A stretch of 64,000 nucleotides of DNA from an uncultured Roseateles sp. (GCF_913777145.1 NZ_CAJYPS010000008.1:26188-90187), one strand, 5' to 3'. Positions 1 through 8,300 are shown, numbered from the stretch's first letter. Program-made: numbers and translations. Notes: generated by a model from the letters alone, not told the origin.

Positions 1-219
1 CAGCACGCCGGAGCCGTTCCAGATGCTGCCGCGGGTGTCTGCCAGCAAGAGGTGACCCTCGGTGGCCGAGGCCAGTGCGCGCGCCAGCCAGCTGGCCGGT
101 GCAAAGGCCACCAGCACGATCAGCAGGCCCAGCACGGCGCCCGCCACCGCCCAACGGCGCGGTGTGGCATGGCGGCGGCCGGTATCTGCCGGAGCTTGAG
201 GAGTGCGGGTCGCGTACAT
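1..219 (-). CDS. gspN: Type II secretion system protein N, N-terminal part (runs off window)
   Basis: Only the first 73 codons are inside the window; the rest lies to the left of base 1. The product starts with a short cytoplasmic arm, a hydrophobic segment at about residues 24-41, and then a region with a GSIWNGSG motif that is typical of GspN-family proteins. GspN is a bitopic inner-membrane accessory of the type II secretion system, found in a subset of systems. The ATG overlaps the gspM stop by one base (TGATG), so it is the last visible gene of the gspGHIJKLM series and probably translationally coupled. Identity rests on the SIWNG motif and the position after gspM. Confidence 0.85.
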   Translation of the reverse strand, partial: MYATRTPQAPADTGRRHATPRRWAVAGAVLGLLIVLVAFAPASWLARALASATEGHLLLADTRGSIWNGSGVL

Positions 220-734
220 CAGCCGGCTCCCAGGGTCAGCGTGAGGCTGCCGGTGTAGCCCTTGGCGCCACGGGCCAGCTGGGCCTCGACCGCACGCGCG
301 CGCGCTGCGGCCCGCACCTCGCCCAGCCAGGCCTGCAGTGCCTCGGGCGGCACGCCGCTCAGCGTGACCACCGCGCGGTCGCCGGTGATGTTGAGCCGGG
401 CGGCGGGGCCCAGGCGTTCGGTCGCGGCAGTCAGCGCGGCCTGAGCCTCGGCGGGCGCCACCGGCGGCAGGCCGCGCAGCGTCTTCACCTCGGCGGCCTG
501 GGCCTGCATGCGCAGCAGGTCGGCCTCCAGGCGTTCCAGCTCGGCCGGCGCGGTCTTGAGGGTGCGCAGTGCCGGTGCCAGCAGCAGGGTCCAGCCCAGC
601 AGCAGCGCCAGCGCAGTACCCGCCAGTTGCACGCCCAGGCGCTCACGTTCGCCCAGGGTCTGCCAGTGGCGCTGGGCCTGGCCGCGCAGCTGGCGCAGCA
701 CGGCGGCCGGGCTCTTGGATTGGGGGGCGGGCAT
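219..734 (-). CDS. gspM: Type II secretion system protein M
   Basis: A 171-residue protein with a short cytoplasmic N-terminus, one membrane segment at about residues 36-55, a coiled-coil-like stretch (residues 57-85) and a small periplasmic C-terminal domain, which is the GspM layout. GspM partners with GspL in the inner-membrane platform that connects the secretion ATPase to the pseudopilus. The chosen ATG overlaps the gspL stop (TGATG). The same reading frame stays open far upstream through gspL, but that extension is antisense-like low-complexity translation. Family length is usually 150-180 residues, so this start fits. Confidence 0.88.
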   Translation of the reverse strand: MPAPQSKSPAAVLRQLRGQAQRHWQTLGERERLGVQLAGTALALLLGWTLLLAPALRTLKTAPAELERLEADLLRMQAQAAEVKTLRGLPPVAPAEAQAALTAATERLGPAARLNITGDRAVVTLSGVPPEALQAWLGEVRAAARARAVEAQLARGAKGYTGSLTLTLGAG

Positions 735-1963
735 CAGAGCTTTCCTTGGGGCGCGCGGCTGATGCTCAGCCGGCCATCGCTGGCGTCCAGCCGCCAGCCT
801 TCGCTCTGCAACTGGCTGCGGAAGTTGTCGATCTGCGCGCTGCTCCAGCCCTGGGCGGGCAGGCTCAGCCGGCCGGGTTCGAAGGACAGCGCGTCGGCGG
901 GCGGGCGGTCGCCGGGCCAGGCGGTGGCGGCGGCGGCCAGCAGGGTTTCCAGGTCCTGCTCGCCGGCGCTGCCCGCGGCGGCACGCAGCAGGTCCAGGTT
1001 CTTCTGCATCTGCACCGGCGGGTCCAGCGGATCGCGGATCTGCGGGAAGGCCTCGGTCAGCGTGGTGTTGATCGCATCGCGGCGCGCCTGCAGCTCGCGG
1101 TGCTGCTGCCAGGCCCACAGGTTGACGCCCAGCAGCTGCACCACCAGCAGGGCAGCCAGGCCCAGGCGCACCGGGCGCCAGGTCTTGCGCATCAGCGTGT
1201 GCGACAGCAGCCGCAGCGCATGGGCGCCACGGGCGCGCGGCGCGAACTCGAACTGGCGCAGGTTCCAGCCGCTGTCCAGCACCGCCAGCGCGCGCTGTGC
1301 CGGCGTCAGCACGGTGACCGAGGTGCCCAGCCAGCGCTCGGCCGCCGGCGCGGCGGTGGCGGTGGCGCTCCACTGCGCCGCATGCACCAGGCCGGGCGAG
1401 AAGAACTGGCGCGCCAGCGCACCATCCAGCGGCAGCGTGGCGACGCCGTCCGCATGGCTCCAGCGCAGCACGATGCGCTCGCCGTGCTCGAAGAAATGGC
1501 CGCGCGGCGGATCCTCGGGCCAGGCCAGCGGCACGACCCGGTCCACGAACAGGTGGGCCGCGTCCAGCTGGGCCAGCTGCTCGGCCAGCCAGGGGCGCGA
1601 CATCACGGCCACCCAGGCGGTGTCGCCGCCATGGGCATCGGGTTCCAGCGCGAAGTGCAGCGCGTCGGGCTCGTCCAGCAGCGATTCTTCGAGCTTGCCG
1701 GCCAGCGCCGCGCGCATCTGGCGCCCGGCGCGCGGCAGCTCGAGGCGGCGCCAGCTGACGTCGGACTCGGCGGGGATGGCGATCACGCTGTCAGCCGCAG
1801 GCAGGGCCGCCGCGGCCGCGCGGCCCTGCGCACTGACCTGGCGGCCATCGGCGGTGAGCACGAAGTCGAGCTCGCGCGAGGGGTCGGCGCGCGGCGTGTC
1901 GGCCGGGCGGCCGGCCGCGTGCAGGCGCGGGCGGGGCGGCAGGAAGATGAGGAGGGTGCTCAT
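734..1963 (-). CDS. gspL: Type II secretion system protein L
   Basis: A 409-residue protein. The N-terminal 250 or so residues form the cytoplasmic actin-like domain that binds the GspE ATPase. A membrane segment follows at about residues 268-288 (LAALLVVQLLGVNLWAW) and then a periplasmic ferredoxin-like domain. GspL anchors the ATPase to the inner membrane together with GspM. It follows gspK after about 66 bases without an obvious gene and couples to gspM by a one-base stop/start overlap. The length matches the family (about 380-420). No defect is seen. Confidence 0.9.
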   Translation of the reverse strand: MSTLLIFLPPRPRLHAAGRPADTPRADPSRELDFVLTADGRQVSAQGRAAAAALPAADSVIAIPAESDVSWRRLELPRAGRQMRAALAGKLEESLLDEPDALHFALEPDAHGGDTAWVAVMSRPWLAEQLAQLDAAHLFVDRVVPLAWPEDPPRGHFFEHGERIVLRWSHADGVATLPLDGALARQFFSPGLVHAAQWSATATAAPAAERWLGTSVTVLTPAQRALAVLDSGWNLRQFEFAPRARGAHALRLLSHTLMRKTWRPVRLGLAALLVVQLLGVNLWAWQQHRELQARRDAINTTLTEAFPQIRDPLDPPVQMQKNLDLLRAAAGSAGEQDLETLLAAAATAWPGDRPPADALSFEPGRLSLPAQGWSSAQIDNFRSQLQSEGWRLDASDGRLSISRAPQGKL

Positions 1964-2029
1964 GGCGGGCTGGGGAAGCGGCGCATTCTAGAAGTGGCCC
2001 AAGACAGGACGACGGCAGTGATCACCGGG

Positions 2030-3004
2030 TTATCTCGGGGTGTCGAGCAGTTGGCTGACACGCTCCCGCGCCAGCACCTTCATCACCAGCTCCTGGCGCT
2101 GGATCAGCGAACGCTGCTCCAGCTGGCGCTCGTCCAGCCGCAGCCGGCCGGTGACGACGAAGAAGGCGGAGTCCACCGACGCGCGGTTGTTGTCCACGGT
2201 GACCTCGCCGGGCATGTAGCTCTGGGCATCCTCGGGCTTTTGCAGGGGCCGGGTCTTGCGGGCCTGCACCAGTCGTTCGGCCGAGGCCAGGTCCATGCCG
2301 TCGAACAGGGCGGCGATCACCTCGCGCGGTGCGGTGTTGAGGTTGACCTTGGTGGCCGCCGGCAACAGCACGACGAAGGGGCGCAGCCGCGCGATGGTGT
2401 CGGCCGGCACGCCCAGCCAGCCCAGTTCGTCGGTGCCGGCGGGCTGCAGCGGCGTGCTCGCGTCGGCTTCCTTCTTCTGCAGCGCCGGGAAGGCCGCGCG
2501 CAGGTTGTTGGCGATCAGCGTGGCCGTGCCGGGCGGTGCGTTCACCATCTGGCACAGCCGCTCCAGCGTGCGCAGCTCGCGTGCCTGCGCAGTGGGCTCG
2601 GCGACGACCAGGTTGCGCAGGTTGTAGCGCGCCTGGGCGTCTTCGATGAAGCCCGACAGAAAGGCTTCGGGGCCATCGTCGTCGCTGGCGTTGCCGCGGT
2701 CGGCGGCCAGGAAGGTGGACAGCCGGGCCTCGGCCAGCGGCACGGCCCAGGGCTCGCCCAGGTGGTCCACCGGCTTGCTGCGGTTGGCCTGGGCATCCTC
2801 GCGCAGGATCAGCCGCGCCCAGTCCAGCGCGCCCTGCAGGATCCAGCCGCTTTGCGCACGGGCCCGGTCCGCGGCCTCGATCTGCACCGCGCGGTACTGC
2901 TGCCACACCATGCCGGCGGCCAGGCTGGCCACCAGCGTGACGATGATCATCGCGGTCAGCAGCGCCGCGCCGCGGGTGTGCCGTCGCTGCATGGGCCGCT
3001 TCAT
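2030..3004 (-). CDS. gspK: Type II secretion minor pseudopilin K
   Basis: A 324-residue protein with a prepilin-like N-terminus (RRHTRGAALLTAMIIVTL) followed by a large alpha-helical domain containing a helix-hairpin-helix-like NLNTAPREVIAAL segment, both typical of GspK. GspK caps the pseudopilus tip as a complex with GspI and GspJ, and it carries the bulky domain that lacks the usual Glu+5. The ATG overlaps the gspJ stop (ATGA). Cleavage after the glycine in RGAALL by PilD, encoded near 59 kb, is expected. Confidence 0.93.
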   Translation of the reverse strand: MKRPMQRRHTRGAALLTAMIIVTLVASLAAGMVWQQYRAVQIEAADRARAQSGWILQGALDWARLILREDAQANRSKPVDHLGEPWAVPLAEARLSTFLAADRGNASDDDGPEAFLSGFIEDAQARYNLRNLVVAEPTAQARELRTLERLCQMVNAPPGTATLIANNLRAAFPALQKKEADASTPLQPAGTDELGWLGVPADTIARLRPFVVLLPAATKVNLNTAPREVIAALFDGMDLASAERLVQARKTRPLQKPEDAQSYMPGEVTVDNNRASVDSAFFVVTGRLRLDERQLEQRSLIQRQELVMKVLARERVSQLLDTPR

Positions 3005-3603
3005 CGCGCGTTGATCTCCAGCTCACGCACCAGGCTGCCGCTCAGGCCGTTGCCGCCGGCGAACTGCAGCGTCAGGCGTATGCCTTTGGGCGCCTCGGGG
3101 CGGGTGGGGCCGTTCTGGCCATCGGACAGGCAGTTGCTCCAGGCGTTGTCCCAGAAACAGTAGAGCTGCAGGCCGCTGATGCCATCGAAGGCGCGCAGCG
3201 CCGGGTTGCGCTGGGCCAGCTGTTGCTGCCCGAGCTGGCGCTGGTTTTCCAGCTCGCCCACGGTGCGCAGCGAGGGGCTTTCCCAGCGCCACAGCGAGCC
3301 CTCGCGCAGGCTCCACACCACCAGCTGCAGGCCGTCCGGTGCCTGGCGGGTCAGCGTCATGCCGCCGCCGTCGAAGCTCAGCGGCTTGAGATCGGTGTGG
3401 CTGTCCTGCAGCGCGCGCAGGTCGGACTCCCACTGCGCGATCACGGTCTGCAGCCGCGTGGTCTGGGTGAGGCGTTCCTGCGCGATCTCGCGGCTGCGCG
3501 CCAGCGCGTCGATGCCGCGCCAGGCCATCGCGGCCATCAGCGACATCGCCAGCAGTGCGACCAATACCTCCACCAGCGTGAAGCCCTGCGCGCGCCGCGT
3601 CAT
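3001..3603 (-). CDS. gspJ: Type II secretion minor pseudopilin J
   Basis: A 200-residue protein beginning MTRRAQGFTLVEVLVALLAM, a textbook class-III prepilin signal (cleavage at G|F, Glu at +5 of the mature protein). The remainder is beta-rich with an aromatic SLWRWESP segment. GspJ forms the pseudopilus tip with GspI and GspK. The frame is open further upstream across gspI, but the prepilin motif fixes the start at 3603, which overlaps the gspI stop by four bases (ATGA). Tight overlaps run through the whole gspG-N series. Confidence 0.92.
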   Translation of the reverse strand: MTRRAQGFTLVEVLVALLAMSLMAAMAWRGIDALARSREIAQERLTQTTRLQTVIAQWESDLRALQDSHTDLKPLSFDGGGMTLTRQAPDGLQLVVWSLREGSLWRWESPSLRTVGELENQRQLGQQQLAQRNPALRAFDGISGLQLYCFWDNAWSNCLSDGQNGPTRPEAPKGIRLTLQFAGGNGLSGSLVRELEINAR

Positions 3604-3971
3604 CGGATGTTGCCCATGATGGTGGACAGGCTCAGCACCGGCTCGCCGGCCTCGTTGCGGATGCTGGCGTCCACGCGCCGGAACAGCGGGTTGGGCGTGG
3701 GACTCACACGCAGCGTGCCCAGGTAGCTGCGGCCCAGTTGCTCGCAGCCGAACGGGGCCTCGCCGATGTCGGGGAAGGGGTTGGTCAGGCGCAGTTCGGT
3801 GAACTGGTTCTCGGCGCACCATTGGGCCGCGCTGGCCTGGCTGAGCCGCTCGGCGTTGTTGGCCAGCGCGCCGGCCGCCTTGATGCCCGCGCCCAGCGAG
3901 ATGGCGACGATGACCAGTGCCACCAGCACCTCGATCAGCGTGAAGCCGCCGCTGCGTGGGGCGCGGCTCAT
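3600..3971 (-). CDS. gspI: Type II secretion minor pseudopilin I
   Basis: A 123-residue protein with the prepilin leader MSRAPRSGG|FTLIEVLVALVIVAI and the short C-terminal beta domain of GspI. It nucleates pseudopilus assembly together with GspJ and GspK in the inner membrane. The conserved WCAENQFTELRL segment in the middle of the protein is characteristic of GspI. The start overlaps the gspH stop by four bases (ATGA). The length is normal for the family (about 120-130). Confidence 0.93.
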   Translation of the reverse strand: MSRAPRSGGFTLIEVLVALVIVAISLGAGIKAAGALANNAERLSQASAAQWCAENQFTELRLTNPFPDIGEAPFGCEQLGRSYLGTLRVSPTPNPLFRRVDASIRNEAGEPVLSLSTIMGNIR

Positions 3972-4474
3972 GGCGTCACGATGTCGAAGGCCGAGAGGCC
4001 GTCGCTGCCGACGACCAGGCTTTGCTCGCCCAGCCGCAGCCGCACGCGCTGGGCCGGCAGCACCGGCTCGGGGCCCAGCACCAGCGCATTGCCGCGCTCG
4101 ATCTGTACCGCCACCGGCTCACCCAGCCAGCGCGTGGGCAATTGCAGCGACTTGGGCAGGCCCTCGAAGCGGAAGTCGTCGCCGGCCTTGATCGCGCTGG
4201 GCAGCCAGCGCACCGCCAGGCCCGACGCACGGCTCTCGGCCCGTGCCGCCTCCAGCAGCGCGGCCAGGCGCTGGCCCTCGCGCTGCAACTGCAGCTCCGC
4301 CGGGTCGCGCAGCGCCATCGCGATGGTGGCGCTGCTGATCGCGATCAGCACGACCACCACCAGCAGCTCGATCAGCGTGAAGCCCGCGGCCCGGTGAGGG
4401 CGCGGGCGATGGGCGGGCCGGTACGGCGTCATGGCCTGCATGCGGGGCAACCAGCGGCGCCCCGCGAGGGGCAT
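3968..4474 (-). CDS. gspH: Type II secretion minor pseudopilin H
   Basis: A prepilin-like protein of 168 residues with the signature AAGFTLIELLVVVVLIAIS preceded by a long basic leader of about 30 residues. GspH sits just below the GspIJK tip of the pseudopilus. The ATG at 4474 overlaps the gspG stop by one base (TGATG), the pattern used elsewhere in this operon; a GTG at 4477 is just upstream. An internal ATG at 4432 (MTPYRP) would give a shorter, more usual leader and remains possible. Confidence 0.88.
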   Translation of the reverse strand: MPLAGRRWLPRMQAMTPYRPAHRPRPHRAAGFTLIELLVVVVLIAISSATIAMALRDPAELQLQREGQRLAALLEAARAESRASGLAVRWLPSAIKAGDDFRFEGLPKSLQLPTRWLGEPVAVQIERGNALVLGPEPVLPAQRVRLRLGEQSLVVGSDGLSAFDIVTP

Positions 4475-4896
4475 CACTGCCAGGAGCCGATGTCGGCGTC
4501 GCGGCCTTCGCCGCCGGAGCGGCCGTCCGCGCCGAAGCTGTAGACGTCGACCTCACCCTTCACGCCGGGATTGGCGTATTGGTAGGGGTGGCCCCAGGGG
4601 TCGTTGGGCAGCTTCTCCAGGTAGGGCTTCCAGTTCGGCGGCGGCGTGCCGGCAGTGGGCTTGTGCACCAGCGCATCCAGGCCTTGCTCGGCGCTGGGGT
4701 AGCGTTGGTTGTCCAGCTTGTAGAGCTTGAGCGCCTGCATCAGGTTGTTCACGTCGGTGCGGGCGGCAGTGACGCGCGCGTCCTCGGCCCGGTCCAGCAC
4801 GTTGGGCACGACCAGCGCCGCCAGCACGCCGATGATGACAAGGACGACCAGCAGCTCGATCAGCGTGAAGCCGCGGTGGGAGAGAGAGCGACGCAT
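4474..4896 (-). CDS. gspG: Major pseudopilin of type II secretion
   Basis: A 140-residue major pseudopilin. It has a short basic leader, the GFTLIELLVVLVIIG prepilin motif and the conserved GspG body with DNNxRYPSxxQGLxAL-like and NDPWGxPY sequences (here YKLDNQRYPSAEQGLDAL and LPNDPWGHPYQY). The GADG and acidic residues near the C-terminus match the calcium site of GspG. It polymerises into the periplasmic pseudopilus that drives substrates through the GspD secretin. It is the first gene of the leftward gsp run and is divergent from gspC across only 56 bases, so both promoters must lie there or overlap coding sequence. Confidence 0.95.
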   Translation of the reverse strand: MRRSLSHRGFTLIELLVVLVIIGVLAALVVPNVLDRAEDARVTAARTDVNNLMQALKLYKLDNQRYPSAEQGLDALVHKPTAGTPPPNWKPYLEKLPNDPWGHPYQYANPGVKGEVDVYSFGADGRSGGEGRDADIGSWQ

Positions 4897-4952
4897 GTTG
4901 AAACCGGGAGAAGCGCAATAGCTGCGACGTAGCGGGCCATCATAATGGGCTG

Positions 4953-5621
4953 ATGCTTGCCCGAATGTTGTCGTTCTCTGTCTGGCTGCTGCTCGGTGCC
5001 TCCGTGGCCTACTGGGGCCTGCAGCTGTTCAACCGCCCGCTGGCGCTGCCCGCGCTGACGCTGCAGGCCGGTGATGCCCGCGGTGGCGCGGTGGACCTGG
5101 CCCGGCTGCTGGGCTCGACCGCCACGCCCGTGGCCGAGCCCGAGCCCGTGGCCCAGACGCGCCTGCGCCTGCTGGGCGTGGTGGCGCCGCGCAGCGCGCG
5201 TGCGGCCGAGGCCGGCGAGGGCGTGGCCCTGATCGAGGTGGATGGCGTGGCCCGCACGGTGCGCGTCGGTGCGCCGGTGGACGGCGAGCTGGCGTTGCTG
5301 CGGGTCGATGCGCGCAGCGCGTCGCTGGGCCGCATCGGCCAGGCGCCCAGCCAGGTGCTGAGCATCAGCCCGGCCGCCGCGCCGGCCACCGGCACGCTGG
5401 CGCCGGCCGCGCCGTCGCCCGTGGTGCTGGGTGGCAATCCCCAGGGCTTGCCGCTGGCGGCCGGGCAGAGTGGTCTGCCTCCTCAGGCCCAGCCGGCGCC
5501 CTCGCAGAATCAGCAGGGTCAGCCGGGGGGGCAGATGCCGCAACGCCCGCCATTGACCTCTGACGAGCTGCCCGGCACGCCGCCCACGCAGACGCTGAAC
5601 GGCCCCGCGACGCTGCGCTGA
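4953..5621 (+). CDS. gspC: Type II secretion system protein C (short, PDZ-less)
   Basis: A 222-residue inner-membrane protein with one N-terminal membrane segment (residues 5-25) and a homology-region domain at about 65-130 (RLRLLGVVAPRS, GVALIEVDGVARTVRVGAPVDGE). This is the part of GspC that touches the secretin GspD. The C-terminal third is Pro/Gln/Ala-rich and disordered, and I see no PDZ or coiled-coil domain such as classical GspC carries. The gene is divergent from gspG. A CATAAT at 4941-4946 could be a -10 element, but I see no convincing -35 partner. Confidence 0.85.
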   Translation: MLARMLSFSVWLLLGASVAYWGLQLFNRPLALPALTLQAGDARGGAVDLARLLGSTATPVAEPEPVAQTRLRLLGVVAPRSARAAEAGEGVALIEVDGVARTVRVGAPVDGELALLRVDARSASLGRIGQAPSQVLSISPAAAPATGTLAPAAPSPVVLGGNPQGLPLAAGQSGLPPQAQPAPSQNQQGQPGGQMPQRPPLTSDELPGTPPTQTLNGPATLR

Positions 5622-5628
5622 GCCCGGC

Positions 5629-6696
5629 TCAGCCGTTCAGCGTCGGCACCACGGTGCCGGGGCGTGGCGCGATACGCGCCTCGGCGACCTCGTGCAGATC
5701 GGTCAGCAGCGCCGCGGCGCTGCGGATCATGGGCCAGGCCAGCGCGGCGCCCGTGCCGTCGGCGCTGTCCATGCCCAGCTCCAGCAGCGCGGATGCATGG
5801 AACAGCGCCAGCGCCTCGTCCAGCCCGCGGTGCACATGGCTGCGGCAGAACACCGCGTAGTCGGTGACCGGCGCGCAGATCAGCGAGGCCACGCGCAGCG
5901 CCGCGCAGGCGGCGATGCCGTCCACGATGATGAGGCTGCGCTTGCTGGCGGCCACCAGCATGGCGCCCACCATCACCGCGATCTCGTGGCCGCCGAAGGC
6001 CGCGAGCACGTCCATGGGGTCCTTGGCGTCGCGATGCCGGGCCTGGGCGGCGTGCAGCACGTCCAGCAACTGCACCAGTTCCTCCTGGCGCATGGTGGGG
6101 CCGGATACGACGAAATCCCGCACCGGCAGGTCGGACAGGCGCGACAGCAGCAGCGCCGCGCACTCGGCCGAGCCCTGACCCATGCCGGCGCAGGCCAGCA
6201 CATTGCCCGGCAGGTGATCCACGATCTCCATGCCCACGCGCACGCCGGCGTGCGCCTGCTCCAGCGTCATCGCGGCGGCCGAGCGGGTGTTGCGCGTGCC
6301 GTGCGCCACCTTGCGCGCCAGCAGCCTGGGGTGGGGCGGCAGCACGTCGGCCACGCCGCAGTCCACCACGCTCAGGTGCAGGCCCTGCAGGCGTGCGAAC
6401 ACCGACACCGGCAGCTGCGCATGCAGCGCCATGTGCACCTGCTCTCGCGTCGGGCGGCCCCAGCGTATGCCGGGCCCTTCGACCACCAGGCCGTGGTCGG
6501 CCGCGAACAGTGCCAGCACCGGATCGCGAAAGCGCGGCGTGAGGCTGTTCTGCACCAGGCCCAGCCGCACCGCCAGCGGCTCCAGCTCGCCCAGCGCCCC
6601 GGCGACCGCCGAGCGGCGGTCCACGCGCTCCCGCAGGGCTCGTTCAAGCTCCGGATTGGCGGTGGGCGAGATCAGCGACTGTTGGGCGACGGTCAT
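5629..6696 (-). CDS. CobT-like phosphoribosyltransferase, divergent active site
   Basis: This 355-residue protein aligns by eye along the whole CobT family (nicotinate-nucleotide:dimethylbenzimidazole phosphoribosyltransferase), with ADHGLVVEG near 66, GTRNTRSAAAMT near 133, DPMDVLAAFGGHEIA near 226 and DGTGAALA near 313. Canonical CobT has GEMGIGNTT and LGEGTGA, whose glutamates (Glu174 and Glu317 in Salmonella) are functionally important. Here the first reads AGMGQGSAE (residues 170-178) and the second SADGTGA (311-317), so both glutamates are absent, the second replaced by Asp. No other cobalamin gene is nearby. It may still use lower-ligand bases, or it may be a repurposed paralogue. It follows ilvA on the same strand after a 35-base gap holding an inverted repeat. 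Confidence 0.75.
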   Translation of the reverse strand: MTVAQQSLISPTANPELERALRERVDRRSAVAGALGELEPLAVRLGLVQNSLTPRFRDPVLALFAADHGLVVEGPGIRWGRPTREQVHMALHAQLPVSVFARLQGLHLSVVDCGVADVLPPHPRLLARKVAHGTRNTRSAAAMTLEQAHAGVRVGMEIVDHLPGNVLACAGMGQGSAECAALLLSRLSDLPVRDFVVSGPTMRQEELVQLLDVLHAAQARHRDAKDPMDVLAAFGGHEIAVMVGAMLVAASKRSLIIVDGIAACAALRVASLICAPVTDYAVFCRSHVHRGLDEALALFHASALLELGMDSADGTGAALAWPMIRSAAALLTDLHEVAEARIAPRPGTVVPTLNG

Positions 6697-6720
6697 AGGT
6701 GTTCACAAACGGAAACACCT
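6697..6720 (-). promoter_or_regulatory. Inverted repeat abutting the cobT-like start codon
   Basis: Arms AGGTGTT (6697-6703) and AACACCT (6714-6720) are perfectly complementary over 7 bp with a 10-base loop. On the minus strand the hairpin ends directly before the ATG at 6696, and I see no Shine-Dalgarno sequence between hairpin and start. It could limit translation of the CobT-like gene when cotranscribed with ilvA, or act as a protein-binding dyad. There is no following T-run, so it is not an intrinsic terminator. Confidence 0.4.
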
Positions 6721-6731
6721 GCATTCTGGCG

Positions 6732-8300
6732 TCAACCCAGGAAGAGGCGGAAGGCCGGGTTGTCGCTCTCGTCGACAAACGGGTAGTTGAGCGTGGCGAG
6801 GAAGTCGCGCAACGCGGCGGTCGTGCCCTTGGGCACCTGCAGCCCGACCAGAATGCGGCCGTAGTCCGCGCCCTGGTTGCGGTAGTGGAACAGGCTGATG
6901 TTCCAGTCCGGGTGCATGCTGGACAGGAAGCGCATCAGCGCGCCCGGGCGCTCCGGGAACACGAAGCGGTAGAGCCGTTCGTTGCGCGCCAGTTCGCTGC
7001 GGCCGCCCACCATGTGGCGCACATGCTGCTTGGCGAGCTCGTCGTCGGTGAGGTCCAGCGTGTCGAAGCCGGCCTTGGTGAAGGTGCGGGCCAGCTTGGC
7101 GGCCTCTTCGCGCTTGGAGATCGCGACGCCGACGAAGATGTGGGCCCGCTCGGCATCGGCGATGCGGTAGTTGAACTCGGTGACGCTGCGCGGCCCCAGC
7201 AGCTCGCAGAAGCGCTTGAAGCTGCCGCGCGCCTCGGGGATGGTGACTGCGAACAGCGCTTCGCGCTGCTCGCCGACCTCGGCGCGCTCCGCGACGAAGC
7301 GCAGGCGGTCGAAGTTCATGTTGGCGCCGCAGGTGATGGCCACCAGCGTCTGCCCCTTGGCGCCGGTGGCAGCGACGTACTGCTTGATCGCCGCCACACC
7401 CAGCGCGCCGGCCGGCTCCAGGATGGAGCGCGTGTCCTCGAACACGTCCTTGATCGCCGCGCAGACCGCATCGGTGTCCACCAGGATGTAGTCGTCCACC
7501 AGTTCGCGGGTGATACGGAAGGTCTCCTCGCCGACCAGCTTGACCGCGGTGCCGTCCGAGAACAGACCCACGTCGTTCAACGTGACCCGCTTGCCAGCGC
7601 GCACCGAGCGCACCATGGCATCGGAGTCGGTGGTCTGCACGCCGATGACCTTGATCTCGGGGCGCAGCGCTTTCACGTAGGCCGCAATGCCGGAGATTAG
7701 GCCGCCGCCGCCGATCGCGACAAAGATCGCGTCTATGGGGCCCGGGTGCTGGCGCAGCAGCTCCATCGCGATCGTGCCCTGGCCGGCAATCACGTCCGGG
7801 TCGTCGAAGGGATGGACGAAGGTCAGGCCCTGCTCGCGCTGCAGTTCCTGCGCGCGGCCATAGGCGTCGGTGAAGCTGTCGCCGTGCAGCACCACCTCGC
7901 CACCCAGGGTCTGCACCGCCTGGATCTTGACCTGGGGCGTGGTCACCGGCATCACGATGACTGCGCGGCAACCCAGCTTGCGGGCCGACAGTGCCACGCC
8001 CTGGGCGTGGTTGCCGGCGGACGCGCAGATCACGCCGGCGTCGCGCTGCTCGCGCGTCAGCTGCGCCATCTTGTTGTAGGCGCCGCGCAGCTTGAAGCTG
8101 AACACTTCCTGCTCGTCTTCGCGCTTGAGCCAGACCTTGTTGGCCAGGCGCTTGGACAGCTTGCTCGCGTGGGTGAGGGCGGTTTCCCTGGCGACCTCAT
8201 AGACCCGGGCATTCAGGATGCGCTGCAGGTAGCTGTTGCCGGGCGGCAGCAAGGCGGGCGAGGTAGGGGCGGGAGGGCGGCGGCGCGAGGGGGCGCTCAT
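6732..8300 (-). CDS. ilvA: Threonine ammonia-lyase, biosynthetic
   Basis: A 522-residue PLP enzyme that converts threonine to 2-oxobutanoate, the first committed step of isoleucine synthesis. The catalytic domain carries the PLP lysine in SFKLRGAYNKM, the SAGNHAQG loop and the phosphate-binding GGGGLISG. Two ACT-like regulatory domains follow (from about residue 335 to the end), as in isoleucine-sensitive biosynthetic enzymes. The frame extends upstream to 8450, but that part runs through an intrinsic terminator and is not conserved-looking, so the ATG at 8300 (MSAPSRRR) was chosen. I see no Ile-rich leader peptide upstream. Confidence 0.95.
   Translation of the reverse strand: MSAPSRRRPPAPTSPALLPPGNSYLQRILNARVYEVARETALTHASKLSKRLANKVWLKREDEQEVFSFKLRGAYNKMAQLTREQRDAGVICASAGNHAQGVALSARKLGCRAVIVMPVTTPQVKIQAVQTLGGEVVLHGDSFTDAYGRAQELQREQGLTFVHPFDDPDVIAGQGTIAMELLRQHPGPIDAIFVAIGGGGLISGIAAYVKALRPEIKVIGVQTTDSDAMVRSVRAGKRVTLNDVGLFSDGTAVKLVGEETFRITRELVDDYILVDTDAVCAAIKDVFEDTRSILEPAGALGVAAIKQYVAATGAKGQTLVAITCGANMNFDRLRFVAERAEVGEQREALFAVTIPEARGSFKRFCELLGPRSVTEFNYRIADAERAHIFVGVAISKREEAAKLARTFTKAGFDTLDLTDDELAKQHVRHMVGGRSELARNERLYRFVFPERPGALMRFLSSMHPDWNISLFHYRNQGADYGRILVGLQVPKGTTAALRDFLATLNYPFVDESDNPAFRLFLG

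Noticed and set aside
75..3163. Long plus-strand open frames over gspM-gspJ
   Set aside because: Antisense shadows of high-GC genes; Arg/Ser/Ala/Gln-rich with no motif, whereas every gsp gene on the minus strand has its family signature.
6697..6731. Cobalamin riboswitch in front of the CobT-like gene
   Set aside because: The gap is 35 bases, far too short for a B12 riboswitch, and no B12-box is visible.
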